DNA of 64,000 nt from Ophiodon elongatus (GCA_016806645.1 JACSYO010000384.1:1432501-1496500); one strand, 5' to 3'. Positions 48,301 through 61,151 are shown, counted from the stretch's first letter. Numbers and translations: made by a program. The notes: generated by a model not told the origin, from the sequence alone.

Positions 48301-49563
48301 TCTGCATGATTATTTAATACTCATAATTTGTAGCTCCACACAAGCCTTTGTTCGTTGATTTTTATTAATTTATTTTCACAGTGTCTTTGATTACTAATAT
48401 CATTGTAGCAAGAGAGGGACTGGCTGATCCAACTCCAAGCTGAATTTGACTCTCTACAGAGCTTCTTTGGTAACCATATAACTGCAACACAGTTGTTTTT
48501 CATCAAGTTAGTAACATTAGATGGTTGAAAAATATAATATTAAAAAGAATATGATCTACAGAGTTGGGGATCGGAAACTAGAAATGTGCAACCCAAGACA
48601 GAAAATAATCTTTTGCAGGTCTTTTTCTGATCCGTCAAATTAATAATTTTCAATGTTTTTAGCTGTGCATAAGAAGTGGTGACAACTGTGAGTGGACTGT
48701 ATATATGCTGCAATATGCAAAGCTGCAGAGGACAACTTTTACAGATTATTGTTTATTTTAAAGTGCAAAAAACACATTCATGTTTTTTATTAATAAGACC
48801 AGGATGAAAAAGAGCCATGTGATTACTGGCCTTCAGACAAAGTTACTATTGGTTTCATAGTAAATCTAACTTGAGCCGTTTGTGCCTCCTAAGTCAATTA
48901 TGATCTGGGCTGATTAACTGGCCAAGGGTGTTTCACTTGATGTAATTTGTTTATCAGAGGGCTAATCAGTTGAGCAGGGGTTCCCTTTTTTTTCCATAAA
49001 TGAAGTTGAGTAAACACGCACATATGCCAACACATGTGTTAAGTAAATCAATTTCCTCGTCAGTCTGTTTGCTCCACTGGACTCACTCAGTTCACAGCTG
49101 TAAATATGAGCTGAAAGCTACAATTCCTAAAGTAAAGGGTGAACCAAAAACACACGGGGAAAAAAAGAGGTTGAAAACCGTTTTTTTAGGTAGTGTCTAC
49201 AAAAAGCTATTTACTTTCTACATATACATAGGCATAGAAGCAACCCCTCGGTAAATGCATTAATCAATACAAGCAAAGTAACCTTGATGGGAAAAGTATG
49301 GTCATATAGCCCAAAGTATATGCACTACTCAGAGGAAGGTAAACAGTAGTATCTCAGTGGGCCAAACCTCATTAGTATGTACTGTGGGCAAAAAAATACT
49401 GACCAAATTTCCACTGAGGACAATTAATGAAACCACATAGGAAAAAGTCAGATTCCAAGGCAGTGTCATAAGGGACCAATGTAACGCCCCAAGTCAACTC
49501 TAAAACCAATATGAAGCATGATGCTATATGCTTTTGATCATGGAGAGATTAAGTGTGAATGTT
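45396..49563. other. Non-coding interval, no gene seen
   Basis: AT-rich with short frames only (largest 84 codons). 45840-46200 and 48895-48980 are complex, non-repetitive and have ATTA/TAAT words, so could be conserved non-coding DNA. An A-run lies at 46551-46558. No transposon family was recognised. Confidence 0.5.
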
Positions 49564-49589
49564 ATAGTTTGTGAACGTGCACAAACTAT
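49564..49589. repeat. Perfect 10-bp inverted repeat
   Basis: ATAGTTTGTG (49564-49573), six-base loop AACGTG, CACAAACTAT (49580-49589). It sits just before and overlaps the start of the LINE relic reading frame. Confidence 0.92.
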
Positions 49590-49676
49590 GCTTCAAAATT
49601 ATGGAATACCCTACCAGAACTATAAGATGTAGGGTGTGAGCAAATTTTTAAGCCGCAGCTGAAAACCTATTCAGTG
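49581..49676 (+). pseudogene. LINE ORF2 C-terminal relic
   Basis: One frame reads TNYASKLWNTLPEL, then a stop, then DVGCEQIFKPQLKTYS. The motif W-N-x-LP followed about fifteen residues later by FK-x-x-LKTY is the C-terminal signature of many L2/CR1-type LINE ORF2 proteins in fish. The in-frame TAA (49629-49634 region) shows it is dead. The following (TA)n and T-rich sequence (49700-49735) may be 3' UTR. Subfamily is not assigned. Confidence 0.7.
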
Positions 49677-49700
49677 GCCTATAATTAATGTCATTGTAAT

Positions 49701-49719
49701 CAATATATATATATATATA
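49701..49719 (+). repeat. Short (TA)n patch
   Basis: About nine TA units followed by CA and a run of T. It lies just downstream of the LINE relic. Confidence 0.85.
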
Positions 49720-51835
49720 CATTTTTTTTTTTACTCATTCTTTCATTTTCATAATTCTTAATGGTCTACTTTTTTTGTTAATTCTAGCATCTACTGTTTT
49801 TTATTGTATAATTGTATTGTCCACCTGCTCTTGTTCAAATAGTTGCATTTCATTTTATTTTTGTGGTCTGAGATCTTATGACTGAATTGTATTTTTTGAG
49901 TAGCTCATGGCTTCCTGTTTTTTACCAATATTATTTTAATATTATTAGTTAAAAATATGACCAAAACATCCCACAAAAATATAATGGTTAGAATCAGTAG
50001 CCTCAAATATACTGCATCACGTTAAAAAGACGAAAAAGAAAAGAAAAGGAAGGATGAAAAAGGGGAAAACCACAGAGGTAATGTGATGAATACATAGTTG
50101 ATCTACTGAATAGTAGTCACCACTGGAGCAGCCTAGTGTTAGCTTAATTTGCAAAAGAGTAACAAATAGCTAGTTGACGTCAGTTACTCTCAGAGAAATC
50201 CATGATAGGAAAATTGAAAAGACTATACTCCAACATCAATTTGAGAAATACAGTTTTTCTTTTAGGTGTGATCTGCGTAGCCTGATCTCAAAGTCAACAA
50301 GCTATGCAGTCTCTGAGTGAGTGTATGACAACAATGATTGGTGGTTAAATTGGCTGCGATGGAAGGGTGACCAGCTAGAATCTTGACTAGGGCACCAAAT
50401 TGGTCAGTGCCAGGGTCTGGGATTGGTAGCAGTACTCCCACGATATCCTTGTCCCTTCACTGTAGCGTCTGACAGGATGTTCTTTAAACTGAGTTATTCT
50501 CTTTGTCTGGCTGTTTGTTTTCACTTGCAATTTAATACACAAGATTGCTGATATTACAGGCATGAGAAAACAATTTCATTTGGAGCGAGGACAAGACCAT
50601 TGATGCACAACAGTGAGAGCAGATAACAGACTGTTGAAAGTAAAATTTCATTTTCAGATTAGAGACAAGCTGTGCAAAGGCCTCTATAAAAAGCTGTCTC
50701 GCCAGATGCCTTTTTGGGCAAATCCTTGATTTGATTAGCTTTTAAATGTTGTTTAAAAAGCCTCCATTGCACAAAACACAATTAGGTTTTCCAAATGGTG
50801 AACTAGTGATCCCTTCTACAGCTTGATATCCGCAGGCTTATCGCCCAGTTTATTGCATTACAGCGGCAAAATATTACTGTAATTATTCTGTAAATAGAAA
50901 CTATAATTGGAATGGGGGCCATCCTATAATGTGCAGTCTGAATCAGTCTGGCAAAACAGTTGATGGCTGGTGAATGTATGCAACTCTATTAGGGCTACTT
51001 ATGTAGAAATCTATGAATCTGTCAATTATTACTTTGATTAATAGATTATAAATCGGATAAATAGATATAGAATAGAAACAGATAAAGTATTTTTTTCAGG
51101 GTTTTATTTTTTTTAAACACCGTATCAAACGTGTTCTTCCATAATGCATGTCGAGCACTGTGACATAGACCCAAATAATCGATGATCACATTTGTTGCCA
51201 ATCATTTTTCGATTTGATTTCAATCCATTTAATCAATGTGATGTTGTAGCTTTAAACTATATAAGCATAAGGTCTTAAGACCTTGCCCAGAAGAAGATCA
51301 CAGTGATAAGGCAAGAGAGCGATTAAAGGGAATGCACAAATAAACCCTCAAATGAAAGAATGCACTGGGGGCATTCTCAAGACAAGCAACATTAAAGCCT
51401 AGTGTGGACTGGCTTCCTATTTAAATCTAACTTCATTAAGTCCATAACAAGAACATCAGAAGCTTCTCCAGAGTGAAGGGTGCACAGAAAACTGTTGCCA
51501 GTTGATTTGTTTTACATATAAAAAACGAGGAGCCACTGACACCAGATAGGAGGGACAACGAGACCTTCATGGACCTTCATCCAATCATAATCAACCATTG
51601 TGTACGTGAATCAAAGTGATTGGACATTCAGCCCAACACAATCAGGGTAGGCTAAGTTTCATACTGAACCGAAGATATATTCACACATCTCAACAGATGG
51701 GGTCCGTGCAGTCTGCCTGGGAGATTTAACTCGGCTGGTCAGGGACGGCTGCTCGTCGGTTTGGGAGGATCCCCCTCGACGACTGTCCTCGGTCTGACAG
51801 GGTCTGCGGCGATGTCGGCAACTCGGCCAACTCGT
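49720..51835. other. Non-coding interval with a conserved-looking block
   Basis: No gene seen. 50640-50960 has the look of vertebrate conserved non-coding DNA: balanced composition, several TGATTAG, CAATTAGG, GTAATTATT and TATAATTGG words and no simple repeats. 51255-51660 is of ordinary complexity and could include old repeat sequence. Confidence 0.5.
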
Positions 51836-52000
51836 CTTGAAACCCAGAACCCGACTCGTTTACCATGTTTTGTGGTTGTGGCTTTTTTGCCGTGTCATCA
51901 CCATTTATATTTATACCACCAAAGACTTTATGATTAAACTGTGGTCTTAGCACAAAGGTTTTTATGAGAGCACATTATTTTTCACAGATCTAGCCTCTTG
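51836..52000. repeat. Dispersed repeat family A, copy 1
   Basis: Shares long stretches with 55809-55952: CTTGAAACCCAGA, ATGTTTTGTGGTTGTG, GTGTCATCACCATT, ATGATTAAACTGTGGTCTTA, TCACAGATCTAGCCTCTTG. This copy has about 20 extra bases near 51961-51980. Upstream on the minus strand three open frames follow each other (52526-52215, 52261-51962, 51953-51726) in three different frames. They may be the remains of coding sequence, but no domain is recognised. Confidence 0.85.
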
Positions 52001-55000
52001 ACAAAATTTCACAAAATGTATGCATTTAACCGTAATATGTACATGCTTTTCTTCCAGGGGAGCATGATGTAGGGTCTCAGGTCCACTCACTACAGTCTCA
52101 CTAAATCCTGTGGGAATTATTGTATCCAAAGGTAGACGCCCAATTGACATCTTTGACACACTTTGTTGACCCAACCAGCATCCCGAACTCCTCTCCAAGG
52201 GTTTTCGTGGCACTTCATAGTAAGTCAAGTTGATTCCACTTCTGCTGCTTCTGAGACACACAAGTCAATATATACACACCAAGAAGAGGTCGCTTGTTAG
52301 GGAAATTCAAACACTGTCCACCGTCCAGAGCAAGATTTTTTTCACAGCTACTGTCTTGACCTGATGATGACCTGATGACCTGATTATGACACCGACAGGC
52401 CAAAAGTTCCACAAGCACTATCGGAATGTATTTGTGGAGCATCATGTGCAAATTGACTTTCCCATCCATCTGCCAGAAGATAACCCCTGTGTTTTCTTCA
52501 AGAGTCAACCTCAGGAAAAACTTCATATTTTTAGCCTCACTACTCAGAGAATGGTCAAAACATGTTAATTATATTCAGTGTGTTTATATTCTTGAGTGTT
52601 TAGTGTATCCGACTGTTTTTATTCCCATGACTATAAAACAGTTTGTAAAGATAAAGCTACTCTCAGAAACGGAACAAAAAGAGTTCATGCAGTGTATCTC
52701 AGTATTTGTTGTACGACTCAACTGGATTGCCATCCCACTCCAAAAAGCATCTTTTCATTTGATGTTCTTTCACAAAAACACAAACAGACCTTCGGAGGAC
52801 ATCTGGCATGTTCACTTTGCAACTCCACAAGAAATCATTTTTGCAAACTTCTGAGGCAACATTCACAACTCTTATGTAAGCTAGCCTCTTTTTTCATCCC
52901 GAGAAAGAGACAAACGCGGAAGTGGGTGCTTTTTGATGGTTTGTCTGCAGACTGACGAGCCAAATTGGACGGAATCAGAGGATTCTGTCTCCCTCTCAGC
53001 ATCTGTAAACGAACGCAGCTCTTGTCATCTGTTCCTGCCACAGCCACTTAAAAACGACTGATTAACTTCCCACACAGACTGTTACAGCTGAGCCAAGACG
53101 GGGAAACTGTCCTATAAACTCAAACATTACCTTCACCTTTTTACCTGCACGATGAAATCCTTGCTACTTTTAGAAATCCTTCTGTTATTTTCCCCTGAGC
53201 ACTCCATCTCTGGGTCGCAGAGAGGAGACAGCCTGATACACTGCCTCGCCGGAGATAACAAAGTTAGCTATAAGTGCTTGTATTCAGTTATGTCAACTTC
53301 TTCCCAGTCGTCCCTTCCCCAGCAACCCTCACCTCCCCTTTTTCCTTGCACTTACCAAACAGCACATGCAGACACACTCGCCAGCGGGCAAATATCCCTG
53401 TTAGCACTTGTGCTCAGTGATTTGTTTGTTTCAGCTGAAAAGGTTAGCGCTTCACATAATGCGTGGGGGTAAAACTTGCTCCAGTTAAGGCTACCTTAAT
53501 CTCTCTTTTCTTCTGGGAGTCTTAATGAATGTAGGCAGAGGAGGCAATCACTGGCTTGCCTGGCGGCTTCATCACATCAAGTGATGCTGAACACTTGTCA
53601 GAATAAGGGGTGCAAGACACTGTCACTCAGCTAGAAAGAGGTGAAGGCCTGGCTAATGAGAGAGCTGAGAGAAAATCCAAACAGCTCCCTTCGTTACAGG
53701 CCCCACCATCCGGTTTTACATTCACCCTGGCTCCTTCAAACCTTCTTGACATGTGAAGGAGAACATTGATCTGATTCCCGGACATCGTAAAAGACGACAT
53801 TCAAAACGTCTTCCACTAGAGGTGCTGTATTGCGTCGTAAAATATATGCAGCCGTGTCAGGAAAAGGGCTGCAGGAAGTCCATAGTGGAGCACAGGTCAA
53901 AGAGTGTTTCCTTTGTAGTTGTTAATGGCGTTAACCATTCATAATCGGATTTCCTGTTTGTTCCGTCTCAGAGGAAGTCTTCTAGACTTGTTTTTTGGGG
54001 CACTGAGTATCAATTGGACAAGTGGCTGGGAAGACATTGATTACAAGAAAAAGAGGAGTTTTTATCACCGTGTAAAAATACAGGCTAGTAACTGTCCTAA
54101 AATTTAAATACAAGAAGCTGGGAGGGGCCAGGGTTGCTAATGCTAAGCCTGTATTTGAAGATAACAGCTTCATTCAAGACATCAAGTTGTGATAATAATA
54201 TAGTATCAGTTTCTTGGTTTTCTGCAGCACCACTTTTTTGACATGTTTACAGAGCCCCATGGGGTCAGAAAGAAAGGGAAAGAGAGTTTTTTAAGTACTG
54301 CATTATTTATTGTCATTCTAGCTGAAAATCTTTGAAAACACAGACTGGCATCCCTGGTGTGAGGGAAATATGAGAACCCTTCAATAATGTGTAAGTGTCA
54401 CATAATAGACTAAAAACAAGCAAGCCATGTTAGCAACTGTTTAATTTCTCTTTGATTGTTAAAACGCAAGTTATATTTCAAAATACATCTGCTGCCCTGT
54501 ACTTTATCAACACATTTAAATCATGCATTTGGAAAATAAAAATATAAAAAACGATAGCAACAACGATAGTAAGTGTTGGCCTCTTGCTCTCTTCTTGGTT
54601 GGAAGATACAAAGTATACACTGTATTCTAAGAGTGAGTGATAAACCAGTAAGGCAGACCGTTGCCCCTGGTCAATTGCTGCCACACTCAACAGGAAATCC
54701 ATTTTCAATTGGACACAAGCATTCAGGCGACATTGTTGGTCGTCTCCATCTATTTCTCCATACCTCTGTCAATGGGAGGATTGTGAAGTAAGGCCCTGTG
54801 TCCCTGTGGACAGCTGAGAGAAGAATTTCCACTGAAGTTTCCTTGGTAACAAAGCTGTAGAGCCTTGAGCTCTTACACTACATTCCCATTTGCACTTTGT
54901 AAAGGTGAAGGTATTGGTTTGACAGTGGGGAGTCACTTGAGGCCCTAGCTTTGTGAAGCAATTTTGACAGATCAGCAGTTGAGCTATGGAGGAAGGGGGA

Positions 55001-55808
55001 TGGGGCGTGGGGAGGTCTAGCTGAGAAACATTGATTCAAAATGGCCAAAACTCTGGGAACATTAGTTCTCATCTCGCTAATTTCCCAGCAAGCATCTATG
55101 CGCTTGTGTTCAACAGCGTTACATAGCTTTCAACTACTGGTATTAAAAACTGAAAGCCTTCCACATAATACCTGATATACATTGTCCCCTGTTCATGCTA
55201 TGACGTGTCTTGTATGTGGATAAAATCCAGATGTAAGAGATTACACTCATTTAAACTTAACCACACACTGTATTTGCGTCTCCAAAAGCAAGATTGAAAA
55301 CATGATTGCAATTTGTCATGGTTTTTTCGGTCTTCATGCAAATCACGACAGCCCTACTCCAGTCCAGAGGGTGGTGGTTGCTAAGCCACGCTACATGCTG
55401 CTACTTCGTCAAGCTGTCAGAGCTACCATGCAGCCTACACCGTCACGATCTTCACTACCTGAATAAATATGATCTTATTTTTGGGATAATTAAAAAGTGA
55501 TTTCAGAGAGGGAAAAAAGATGGGTCTACAATTTGAGTTTGAAAGGATATATCCAGAATGTCAAACTGGTTCAACATCAAACAAGGTAGAAGCTAAAGCA
55601 TACAGATCACAGTGTAAAAGTGAAGCACCAGAATACAATGACATTCCAGTAAAACACTGTTCCTGTAAAGCCAAGTTGGACTGTATTCACTGTTACAATT
55701 ATTAAATAGAAACATGAGTAAACATCCAGTACCTTTAGCATAGAAGCCCTAACGCTAGGTTATGATGCTAACACACTCTGCTAATATTACTTACACAAGT
55801 TTTTGCAA
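52001..55808. other. Non-coding interval, no gene established
   Basis: Two overlapping plus-strand frames (52426-52854, 142 codons; 52596-52955, 119 codons) have no domain. The 106-codon frame at 53152-53472 starts with a signal-peptide-like segment (MKSLLLLEILLLF) 34 bases after a TATAAA word, but has no further support. Elsewhere frames are under 80 codons. The block 53510-53720 looks complex and possibly conserved. Confidence 0.45.
52357..52381 (-). promoter_or_regulatory. Three TGACCT half-sites with DR5 and DR2 spacing
   Basis: TGACCT at 52357-52362, 52368-52373 and 52376-52381, separated by five and two bases. Read on the minus strand these are AGGTCA direct repeats. DR5 and DR2 are the classical spacings bound by RAR-RXR heterodimers (retinoic acid response elements). 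The array could also be simple slippage of a TGACCTGATGA unit. Confidence 0.45.
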
Positions 55809-55952
55809 CTTGAAACCCAGACTCCATCTCATTTGCTATGTTTTGTGGTTGTGACTTTTTGTTGTGTCATCACCATTCATATCGAAACAACCAATGACTT
55901 CATGATTAAACTGTGGTCTTAGCAAGAAGGTATTCACAGATCTAGCCTCTTG
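55809..55952. repeat. Dispersed repeat family A, copy 2
   Basis: Second copy of the 51836-52000 repeat in the same orientation, about 3.97 kb away. Similarity ends on one side after CTAGCCTCTTG and on the other near CTTGAAACCC. Same orientation and modest divergence fit either two insertions or an old segmental duplication. Confidence 0.85.
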
Positions 55953-56826
55953 TTTTCGATCTGGCTTTCGGAGATGCATACATAATGTGTGGTTACGCTT
56001 AAATGAAATGTTTGAAAAACTAAAATACCTAAATATCAAAATACAACCGAAAACGGAAGCCGACAGCTTTTTCAAGGTTGTGTTTTGTGCTTTTGTTTGA
56101 TCTCTAGTGGTTTTGACCGTGATCCAATACGCACAGAGGCTGTGATTAGCATATCACTCACCACAGTCTGCACTTGGCTCTGTCCACAGCAAAGCATCAG
56201 CTTTAAGGGAAAACGAGCAAGGTCTTTACTGGCTCACAGCACACATGACCATAATGTCTGCAAGCGTTTGATAAGATGTTGATAGAGATCTACAAAGGCA
56301 GCGTATAAAAGGAGATAAGCTCTGCTGGTGATTTACTGGTAGCCTATAGAGGTCATAGATCATAATATACCCTTTACCAGTTGTTTATTTGGTTTGTAGT
56401 AATATCCTGATTCAAGAATTACTACATAAATCAGAAAAACAAAAAGCAGGTCTGTCGTTTTCTTAAGTGTCCGTGCCCTTTTCTTTAATCCGTCACTGAT
56501 CCGAAGGAAACATGCACAAGACCCAACATGCCCTTGCTTTACAGCTTCACCGTCCCATGAGAGGACTAATGTTGTCTTTACTAATCAAGGTGTTTAGGAA
56601 GGAGCAGGCAGAGGAACACAGTGAAGATGGAGCTGACAGTGTTGTTCCCCTGGGCTGTACTATGTACGCCAGCCAACCGTAGAGGAAATCACAGAACTCA
56701 GGCACCTACCAGGAACAGAACGGCTAGTTCGACTGAAGTGGTTTCAAAGCAAATAGGTTTTAAATTTCTGTTTTGATCAGGACTTTGCTGCTGGCTGGGT
56801 GTGACCTAACCAACCTAACCTACCCA

Positions 56827-56888
<62 letters not shown>

Positions 56889-58361
56889 AATAATAATAAT
56901 ATTTTTATTATTTAGTATCGGTCTCTAAAATGTGCATACATATTTCAGAATCATTTACACAATTATTCACACTATAACCTAAGCAAATTCCCAACAGAAG
57001 CTGATTTTTTTTTCATTGTTGGTTGCAAAGCAATAGTCATTAAATGTTACTATAATTAATCAAAGCACTGTTAATGCCACAGAAGCAGGAAAGGGAAAAC
57101 TAAGGAAAATAAATGCAATTAACTTATTACAGAGTGCAGCTCAATATTCCTCGTCCACAAAGCTTCTCATTAACTTGTTTGCCTTATGCGAGCAGGCACG
57201 TTGTGCCTAGGTGGCATTTCACTACAGCAGCATATGTTATGGGATTGAACTCATAAATAATTGAAAGTGCATACATGCACACACGCACTGAGCATTACTC
57301 GGAATGACAGAAGCGATAGGAGCAGAGCACAAGAATCAGGGATTTGACTCTATTCCTCAACGAAATGCAAGTCTGAATGTGGTGATGCAGGCTATGTGGG
57401 AGGAAGCATGTCATCTTTATTCCCTGATCTCAACATTAGGGACAAATCCAAAACAGAGATCTAAAAGTCGTGGAGTAAATCCAGTGAGAAATTGGACTGG
57501 GACACCCTTTCTAACCAAATTTCTATTTTGCAGCATTGTACATTGCTTTGTGCATTCGTGTTGGCAGTACCTCTGTTAATAGCAATCAAAGGCAGATTCT
57601 GTTTGAAACTTATATACCGTAAGGTGCTCAAAAGAAATATATATATGGGTCGTTAATTATCTTCATGGCTAGGCTAAAACTGCTGCAGGGCATTTGGAAC
57701 ATGCATCTCTGTCGATGCATGTTTTGTTTGTTGATGTTGTGTTTTTTCCTTGCACAAGGAGACATTGTTTTTGATAAATAGAATAGCAAAGTTGCAAATA
57801 TTCATGTGGAATGTATCTGCAAGAACTGGTTTTCCTTCAATGTCAGTTAGAGGCATTTAAAGCATGGTTCCAATCTTGACTACTCTTCTATCCTTGAACT
57901 GCTATTTTCATTTCTGGCTCTGTCTCTTCCATCATAGCGTATCTACTGCCCATCTTTTTAAATGGCCATTGTTATAAGTCAAATTGAACTTCAATCAACT
58001 GTATTTACTCCTAAATCAAGATCATTCTAAAAACAGATCACATCTTTTGGAGTTTTTATTCTACTGTTCCACTTTTTTTTCTCAGTAGAAGTACAAAACG
58101 TTGCCACCAATTGCAAGGTCAGGAGGCTAATTATGTGTGGGAGGTCTACTCACACTTTGGAAGGCAGTGTCGTTAAAAGTGTTTTAATTGTAGAGATGGA
58201 ATAACCTCGCTGCAAATACAAAGGATGGGGTCAAGGATGTAAGTTAGTTAGTTAGTTAGTAAGTTAGTTGGAATCTTAAAAGTTCAAAATGTGGACAACA
58301 AGCAAGCTTCATTTACAGGCGCTAGATCCCAGATTGGGAGCATTTTGATTGCCTCTCAACA
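55953..58361. other. Non-coding interval, no gene seen
   Basis: Holds the long (AT)n tract (separate entry) and a (GTTA)n patch at 58242-58268. Frames up to 91 codons (57304-57579) without domain. CCTAACCAACCTAACCTACC just before the (AT)n tract is a small C-rich patch. Confidence 0.55.
56831..56884. repeat. (AT)n microsatellite, 27 units
   Basis: Perfect AT dinucleotide run of 54 bases. Self-complementary, so it can form hairpins or cruciforms and is likely length-variable. Followed by AT-rich imperfect sequence to about 56920. Confidence 0.98.
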
Positions 58362-58460
58362 GCTCTCAACGGCGAGCTGGCGGCTCACACACAACGGTGC
58401 GAACAGTGCAAACTACGGCACAAGTGCTGACAGAACTAACGGTGTTTACCTGTGAGGGGA
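58362..58460 (+). repeat. Dispersed repeat family B, copy 1
   Basis: Aligns with 62823-62938: GCTCTCAAC, then GCGGCT, AACAGTGCAAAC, ACGG, AGTGCTGACAGA and CTAA. The order of words is the same in both. I recall similar AACAGTGCAAACAACGG-containing sequence from other percomorph genomes, suggesting a family, but its class is unknown to me. Confidence 0.7.
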
Positions 58461-61151
58461 AAAAATAATCGGTAGGCATCACCAATCCTTCCCTGAGTAT
58501 TTACTAATTGCGTATCCAATAACCCGGGAACAGGCCAGCGTTTAATTCTCGGTGGTGTATGAGGGAGCATGTTCTGTTCCTTTGGTGATTTCCCCAAGGA
58601 GAAAGAAAGGCCAAATTCCTATATTACTGATCAATTTCCCCCCAACTTTCTGGTAAAAAAAACAACAACCTGTGTGCCTCCACATCTATCGCCGTGAGTA
58701 AACGTGCATTAATAAGCATACATTATTCTCAGTGGTCACTCATAAGTGCATTACAGGCATTGGAGGGTGTGAAAAGGATTCCACAAGTGATTCCACCTTT
58801 AATGATCTGCCAAAACCAAGTCCCAATCAAATGGACTTCATGAAAGAAGATTTCATATCCTTATCTTTCAGAGAGCAACGGCAGCAAATGCACCTAACTT
58901 CAGACTTCTGTGTAAATGACCTGTGTAAATATTACGAATGCCACCTGTGCGGCAACGAGGGTTGCTTTATCAGAATTGTAAATTAACACGAATAACACCC
59001 ACATAATATTATATAAAGGCGACGCTTCCTGCCCCATATGTTCTGAATTGAAGTCCTGCTTTCGGAGCTACAAAAAGGAAAGTCTACCATTTTCAACAGC
59101 GCCAGCAGCAGAAATAAAGGACCGGCTAAAGTCAAAGAAGGAATGGGGCTAAATGACGACGCTGTTTAGGCCGTGTCACCAGACAGTTATTGTCACTGAA
59201 ATAAAGAAAAAATGAGAAAGGTCTCACCACAGCAAAGAGATCAATAACTGCAAAAGGAATGGGTCAAATAATTTAGTTTTGCAGTTTGAGATGTCCATTT
59301 TGATATTTTAGTGTTACACTACAGAAATGAAAGAATGGTGCTATTGATAGGCTATATGAATGAGTTTCAAATTATATTTATAAATCAAAGTGCAAAGTCA
59401 AATGGGATGTTGTCAACATAATTTTTAAGTGTAATTTATAAAAAGGCTTCTCAAACTCAGAATTTATTTCCAAGGCAATGAAATATACAATCCATTAGTG
59501 AAAAATGTAAGCTTGGATAGCAGCAGACTAATTGCACACGACTCCCACGACAGGTCTGGGACAAAGAGAAAATCAAAAAAATAAAATCGGTGAATGCGTA
59601 GAGTTCTCTTAATCCACTTGTTTGAGCCACTGAAGAAAGACTACTTCTTATAAGTGGTTCTTGTATGAGGCTCTGTATTCATATTTTGCAATATACTGTA
59701 TGAGCTTACATTTGCGAAGTGCACACTTCATTTAAAATACAGTGAGAAATGTTATACGTGGGTTGAATATACTCGACACTTGAGAATGTAGTTTCTATGC
59801 ACACAATAATGTCAACCGCATTTCTGTTGCTCCACTTGTTTGTGTCCCCAACGCCTACTTGATCAATACAACATTAAGAAGTTGTTGTTGTTATACTCTC
59901 AACAGACGTCTATAGGATTTTGGATTCATGCAAAGTGTGGGTACACTGCGCACGAGAAGTGCATCAGAAGGCCTCCCAGTCAATTTGGCAGTGGGACAAC
60001 CCCGAGCACCTGCAGATTCATCAGGACCGTAAGCCAACATTTGAGTCAGTGGGGGTGGAATTTTGGAAGAGGCATTACTATGACAATTAAAGTGTCCAAC
60101 ACACAAACTACATAACGCGCCTTATGGAGTCCACAAGTGTCGACCGTTTGTCTTAAAAGATATGCAAATGTATTCAGTAAGGCATTCACAAATCCAAGTG
60201 AGTCTGTGCTCTGTGGTAAATATAAAGATCCCCTCATGTGATACTCTTGAGTTCAAGTATTCACAGATGCACAGAACACATTAAATATCGGCATGTCATG
60301 ATTCCGCACTATGAACCCCAATGAAGAAAACTGGCCAAACTAATACATAAAACATTTCCTGCATAGCTGAAACAAAGGACTCATGAATAATAGTTTAGAA
60401 AATAATAGATTACAATATTTATTGCAACTTGTAGGCTATGAATTATAGACCATGATATTATGTGCATATTTTTATTTTTATGAATGGAAACGTGTAAATA
60501 GAGCTATTTTGTCGATCCGTTCTGTCATTGGACCTAAAATACAGCACCATGGACAGCGACAACAATTCTGCCAAAACAAAAAAAAAGGAAATTAGTTGCC
60601 TTTGAATTCATTTTTTCTTATTTTATCGATGACAATTGTTGTGGTGTAGGGAATCCATGATTACATTGAGATTGCGAGAGACCCTTTGCAACGTTTCCAT
60701 TAAAAGCAACTGCTTGTTCTTTTCAAACCCACTTCCGTAGACAGCGAGTGTGTAAGTAGGAGTGAGGAAGTGATGTGTGATGGGAGAGTGGCAATGGGGA
60801 GAGAAAAATGCATCTGGACAAGTGAGACAACTTAATTAAAACAATGTTGATTACTTTGTCAACTGATGGCAATTTAAAGGCTGAAGGAGGACACAGAATA
60901 AAGGGAGATATAAGAGGCTTAGAACTCTGCTGATTTTCATTATTGCGTTTGTTCTCCATGAGAAAACAGCCAACCACCAAAACTCACTCCTTGAGCTAAT
61001 TGTTGTTGTGTGTTTTTTTATTGCTGTAAGGCATTGATGAGACAATCTTTTGAAAAGCTTCTATGCATAACCTCAGGATTAAAATCTTAAGACTCCTTTC
61101 TCAGTCGATATTCTCAGATTTTAACTGAAATCTAAAGATGATAAACCAAGT

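Noticed and set aside
52426..52955. Coding gene in two overlapping frames of 142 and 119 codons
   Set aside because: AT-rich sequence, no domain, no exon signals, overlapping frames of similar length; looks like chance.
59840..60115. C1-type zinc finger (HAKCGYTAHEKC)
   Set aside because: Only a few Cys/His residues fit; the spacing of a full C1 or other zinc-binding domain is absent and there is no splice context.
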